Below, piece by piece: positions 61,340-64,000 of a stretch of 64,000 bases of DNA. The first letter of the stretch is position 1; each line of letters opens with the position of its first letter. The notes under the pieces are model-generated. The model did not search any database, had not been told where the DNA came from, and saw nothing but the letters and a program-made list of their open reading frames with translations. Source of the DNA: JAVJSU01 sp040219275 (GTDB lineage: Bacteria; Chloroflexota; Anaerolineae; Aggregatilineales; Phototrophicaceae); NCBI GenBank assembly GCA_040219275.1, contig JAVJSU010000039.1, positions 62,001-126,000 of the forward strand. Direction: 5' to 3'. Made by a program: the position numbers and the translations under genes.

Positions 61340-62961
61340 TCCGAATTATGGCGGTAACCCGGTCCATAAACGATCTTTCCGGGTAACGCGCCGGTGTGAT
61401 CGCCATGTGCAAGCACCTGCACGCCATTGACGAACACATGCACCATGCCCGTCGAATAGGCGTGTGGATCGGTAAATGTGGCGTGGTCTTGTACCTGTGC
61501 CGGATCAAAAATAACGATATCAGCGAAGTACCCCGCTTGGAGCGCGCCCCGTTCACGTATATGCAAATTGTGCGCGGGGAGCGCACTCAGACGGTGTATA
61601 GCGTCTTCCAGTGAAATCAGCCCCTCATCGCGAACGTAACGCCCGATTACGCGGGCAAATGTGCCGTATGCACGCGGATGTGTTGGCGTTTTGACGAATA
61701 CGCCTTCAGTCGCAGGCGCTTCGGCATCCGACCCGAAACTCACATAGGGCAATTGCACCTGTCGCCGTAGATTGTCTTCATCCATCAGAAAATAAACAGT
61801 CCCCACCCTGCTATCATCTTCGAGGATGAGATCAAGCGCGGTTTCTTCGGGGGATTGTCCGCGCAATTTCGCAATTTCAGACAATCGCTTGCCCGCATAA
61901 TGACGCAACGCTTCGTTTTTGAAATGCGCTGGCATCAGGTTATCCGGCGAACCCGCCTCGTAATATAGATTTTCCCAATCCTCGCCGGGTTGATTCATCT
62001 CGTCGATGATTCGTGCGCGGAGTTCGGGGTTTTTCAAGCGTTCCATGAGCGCGTCATGCCCACCGTCGTGCGCCCACGGCGGTATAACAGAGTTTAAGCC
62101 CGTTCCCGCCGCCGGATACGTGTACATATCCGCCGTGATGGTCAAGCCTTCCGCCTGTGCATCAGTAATCGTTTTGAGCACATAATCAAGTTTATGCCAA
62201 TTGCGTTGACCCGCAATCTTGAGATGATAAATTTCACCACGTACTTTTGCCTGTCGCAAAATCGTCAGGAATTCCGCCAGACCATTTTCGATAGTGCCGC
62301 TTTCGCTCCGCATATGGGAAATATACAGCCCGTCATACTCAGCGACAACCTCACACAGCGCGGTAATTTCCTCAGTCGTCGCATACGACCCCGGCGGATA
62401 AATGAGGGCGGTAGACATCCCCACAGCGCCCTCTTCCATCGCCTGCCGGACTAGGGCTTTCATCTCATTTAGTTGTTCCGGCGTGGGCGCAACATCATCG
62501 AAGCCCAAGACATAGGTTCGCACAGTTTCCGCGCCAATGAACGACGTGATGTTCGGCGATACACCACGATTTTGCAGAAACGCTAAATACTCGCCGAGTG
62601 TGTCCCATTCAATCTCATATTGAATATCAGATTGCGTTTCTTTGATACGCTTTTTGAGGCGATCATTCAGCGGTCCCCATGAGGTCGCCTCGCCCATGAC
62701 CTCTAGCGTCACACCTTGCCGGATGTCACTCTGTGCGCGTCCATCTTCGATTAAGGACTCGACTGCCCAACTCAACATATTGATGAATCCGGGCGCGACG
62801 GCAAGTCCCTGCGCGTCAATTTCTAGCTTACCCGCATACTCATGCGCGTCTGTTATGGCGATGATCTTATCACCATCAACGATCACATCAGCAATAAACG
62901 GCGTACCACCGCTACCGTCATAAATTGTCCCGTTACGGATCAGCAAATCACATGAGGGCAT
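61336..62961 (-). CDS. N-acyl-D-amino-acid deacylase-like amidohydrolase
   Basis: 541 residues of the amidohydrolase superfamily, D-aminoacylase branch: LIRNGTIYDGSGGTPFIADVIVDGDKI at the start, EVMGEATSWGPL, GMSTALIYPPGSYATTEEI, YISHMRSES and GERGAL...ADIVIFDPAQV near the end. Where the branch normally has D-x-H-x-H after APGFI, this one reads NMLSWA (residues 61-66), so the metal-binding HxH is absent. Whether it is active, and on what, is therefore uncertain; other His (YISHMR, HLKIAG) remain. ATG 62961 is preferred because AAAGGAG lies 11 bases upstream; GTG 62973 would be too close. It converges on the isoaspartyl peptidase gene. Confidence 0.82.
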   Translation of the reverse strand: MPSCDLLIRNGTIYDGSGGTPFIADVIVDGDKIIAITDAHEYAGKLEIDAQGLAVAPGFINMLSWAVESLIEDGRAQSDIRQGVTLEVMGEATSWGPLNDRLKKRIKETQSDIQYEIEWDTLGEYLAFLQNRGVSPNITSFIGAETVRTYVLGFDDVAPTPEQLNEMKALVRQAMEEGAVGMSTALIYPPGSYATTEEITALCEVVAEYDGLYISHMRSESGTIENGLAEFLTILRQAKVRGEIYHLKIAGQRNWHKLDYVLKTITDAQAEGLTITADMYTYPAAGTGLNSVIPPWAHDGGHDALMERLKNPELRARIIDEMNQPGEDWENLYYEAGSPDNLMPAHFKNEALRHYAGKRLSEIAKLRGQSPEETALDLILEDDSRVGTVYFLMDEDNLRRQVQLPYVSFGSDAEAPATEGVFVKTPTHPRAYGTFARVIGRYVRDEGLISLEDAIHRLSALPAHNLHIRERGALQAGYFADIVIFDPAQVQDHATFTDPHAYSTGMVHVFVNGVQVLAHGDHTGALPGKIVYGPGYRHNSD

Positions 62962-63016
62962 AGTGGGTAACACTCCTTTGTTGAAGGTAATAGAAAAGTC
63001 AAACTATTTTTCGAGC

Positions 63017-63454
63017 CTAACGATCTTCGATTATATCTTCACTCACTTCCCAATGGCATTCCTCAGCAATGATGAGTAGTTTTGATCCACGTAGATCCGA
63101 AACTACATATTCATCACGATCATCAGGAGTAGAACCCGAAGTAAAGAAGTTAAAATGGACTTTATCGTCGAATACACTTGCATGTAATTTAAAGATGATG
63201 CTAGCCTCATAATTGATAGGGTCGTTCAATGTGAGATGATCAACGCCTATAAAGCTGAGAACCACCCGCGCCCATTTGTTTTCTTTACGACTTAAATCAT
63301 AAAAACCGAGCACTACTTCGAGCTTTTTCTTTGCATGTTTCTCAGCCCTAAATATGTGATACGTAACTGAATATACAATGGCATCATGGAAGGTTCCGAA
63401 ACGATCACGGAATGATTGCAACATTTCTTTGCTCAGTGTGCCTGTATCATCCAT
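63017..63454 (-). CDS. Unknown protein of 145 residues
   Basis: Unrecognised. ATG 63454 is preferred because GAGAGG lies six bases upstream; the frame also opens farther up at 63541, but that extension is encoded by a tandem repeat and looks spurious. There is no signal or membrane segment. It has a beta-rich mixed pattern (AIVYSVTYHIF; KLEVVLGFYDLS; WARVVLSFIGVDHLTL; KVHFNFFTSG; KLLIIAEECHWEV), compatible with an immunity-type or DUF small domain. It lies downstream of the histidine kinase on the same strand. Confidence 0.65.
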   Translation of the reverse strand: MDDTGTLSKEMLQSFRDRFGTFHDAIVYSVTYHIFRAEKHAKKKLEVVLGFYDLSRKENKWARVVLSFIGVDHLTLNDPINYEASIIFKLHASVFDDKVHFNFFTSGSTPDDRDEYVVSDLRGSKLLIIAEECHWEVSEDIIEDR

Positions 63455-63507
63455 TGAGTGCCTCTCTATTCCGTACTTACTCAAATTCACCAGCGAAATG
63501 CCATAAA

Positions 63508-63561
63508 CTGACAAGCCTACCCTTGCACTATAGACTGACAAACCTACCCTTGCACTGTAGA
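63508..63561. repeat. Tandem 27-bp direct repeat at the end of the histidine kinase gene
   Basis: 63508-63534 and 63535-63561 are adjacent copies with 25 of 27 identical bases. The second copy covers the histidine kinase stop codon at 63544. Confidence 0.8.
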
Positions 63562-64000
63562 TGGACTCCCGTTGACGATCACAGGTTCAGGCAATTTTTC
63601 GATCTGCTGTTGAATGTAAGGCAACTGAACGGTAAACGTCGTGCCTTCACCCACAACACCGCTACTCTGCACCGAAATGCGTCCGTCGTGCGCTTCAATG
63701 ATCGCCTTACTAATCGCCAGACCTAATCCCGCCCCGCCCCTGTCACGGCTACGGGAACGATCTGCACGATAGAAACGATCAAACACAAATGGCAAATGCT
63801 CCACTGCAATGCCGCTTCCTGTGTCGCCAATCGAAATGCACACATGTCCCTCGTCTCGCCATGTAGATAGGGTAATTTTGCCGCCATCGGGTGTGTGGTT
63901 AAGCGCATTCTTGACAATGTTATTCAATACCTGATAAATACGGGTTTCATCGCCACGTACGCTCAAACTTGCGGCGAGTTGCGTCTCGATTTGAATACTT
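63544..64000 (-). CDS. Sensor histidine kinase, C-terminal part (runs off the window)
   Basis: The ATP-binding domain of a two-component sensor, about 152 residues visible; the frame continues past the window end. The N box DETRIYQVLNNIVKNALNHTP, G1 GDTGSGI, F box FDRFYRADRSRSR and G2 GGAGLGLAISKAI are all present and intact. The phospho-accepting His and sensor region lie outside. The last codons fall in a tandem repeat. An unknown gene follows 89 bp later on the same strand. Confidence 0.93.
   Translation of the reverse strand, partial: SIQIETQLAASLSVRGDETRIYQVLNNIVKNALNHTPDGGKITLSTWRDEGHVCISIGDTGSGIAVEHLPFVFDRFYRADRSRSRDRGGAGLGLAISKAIIEAHDGRISVQSSGVVGEGTTFTVQLPYIQQQIEKLPEPVIVNGSPSTVQG

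Noticed and set aside
63455..63541. N-terminal extension of the 145-residue unknown protein
   Set aside because: It is encoded by the tandem 27-bp repeat and flanks, while ATG 63454 has a good ribosome site.

Overview
The window looks like chromosomal DNA of a Chloroflexota bacterium, probably an Anaerolineae-like lineage (inference). The clues are several very large exoproteins with Thr-Asn-Thr or Pro/Thr spacers, PKD and beta-helix modules; a Ser/Thr kinase fused to a STAND NTPase and WD40 propellers; and a menaquinone pathway. Base composition is moderate. I see no phage, IS element, CRISPR array, tRNA or rRNA.

Layout. 1-2.1 kb: leftward hisH-hisA-hisF behind a strong promoter and a classical attenuator whose leader peptide contains five consecutive histidines. 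2.1-10.8 kb: rightward menaquinone operon, TetR regulator-menF-menD-menB-menE-menH, interrupted by two four-helix-bundle (23S rRNA IVP-type) cassettes flanked by short inverted GCTGA-type repeats, the second one frameshifted, and by an Uma2-type ORF. 10.8-32.4 kb: surface and sensing region with a Thr-rich beta-helix exoprotein, a kinase-STAND-WD40 receptor with a co-oriented SH3 exoprotein, a CSLREA/beta-helix/PKD protein with an LPXTG tail, a PrsW-type membrane protease fused to a cyclic-nucleotide-binding-like domain, and a 2,643-residue PKD-repeat protein ending in a TolB-like propeller. 32.7-36.1 kb: molybdopterin oxidoreductase-FmdE-MobA operon. 36.1-38.3 kb: diaminopimelate/amino-acid decarboxylase and an unknown protein. 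38.5-46.4 kb: a second large kinase (kinase-AAA-TPR) and a secreted subtilase with GGYALSGL repeats. 46.4-54.8 kb: clpB, a small unknown, and an FtsX-type permease/HlyD adaptor/LysM lipoprotein set. 55-64 kb: a double solute-binding protein, glgB, an isoaspartyl peptidase facing an N-acyl-D-amino-acid-deacylase-like protein, a small unknown and the 3' end of a sensor histidine kinase.

How they fit. The his and men blocks are biosynthetic with visible local regulation (attenuator, TetR operator). The middle third alternates signalling proteins with enormous secreted or wall-attached proteins, suggesting a cell-surface building and sensing neighbourhood; that link is inferred from adjacency only. 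The most noteworthy signals are the his attenuator, the repeat-flanked four-helix-bundle cassettes in the men operon, the PrsW-cNMP fusion and the domain-inserted subtilase.
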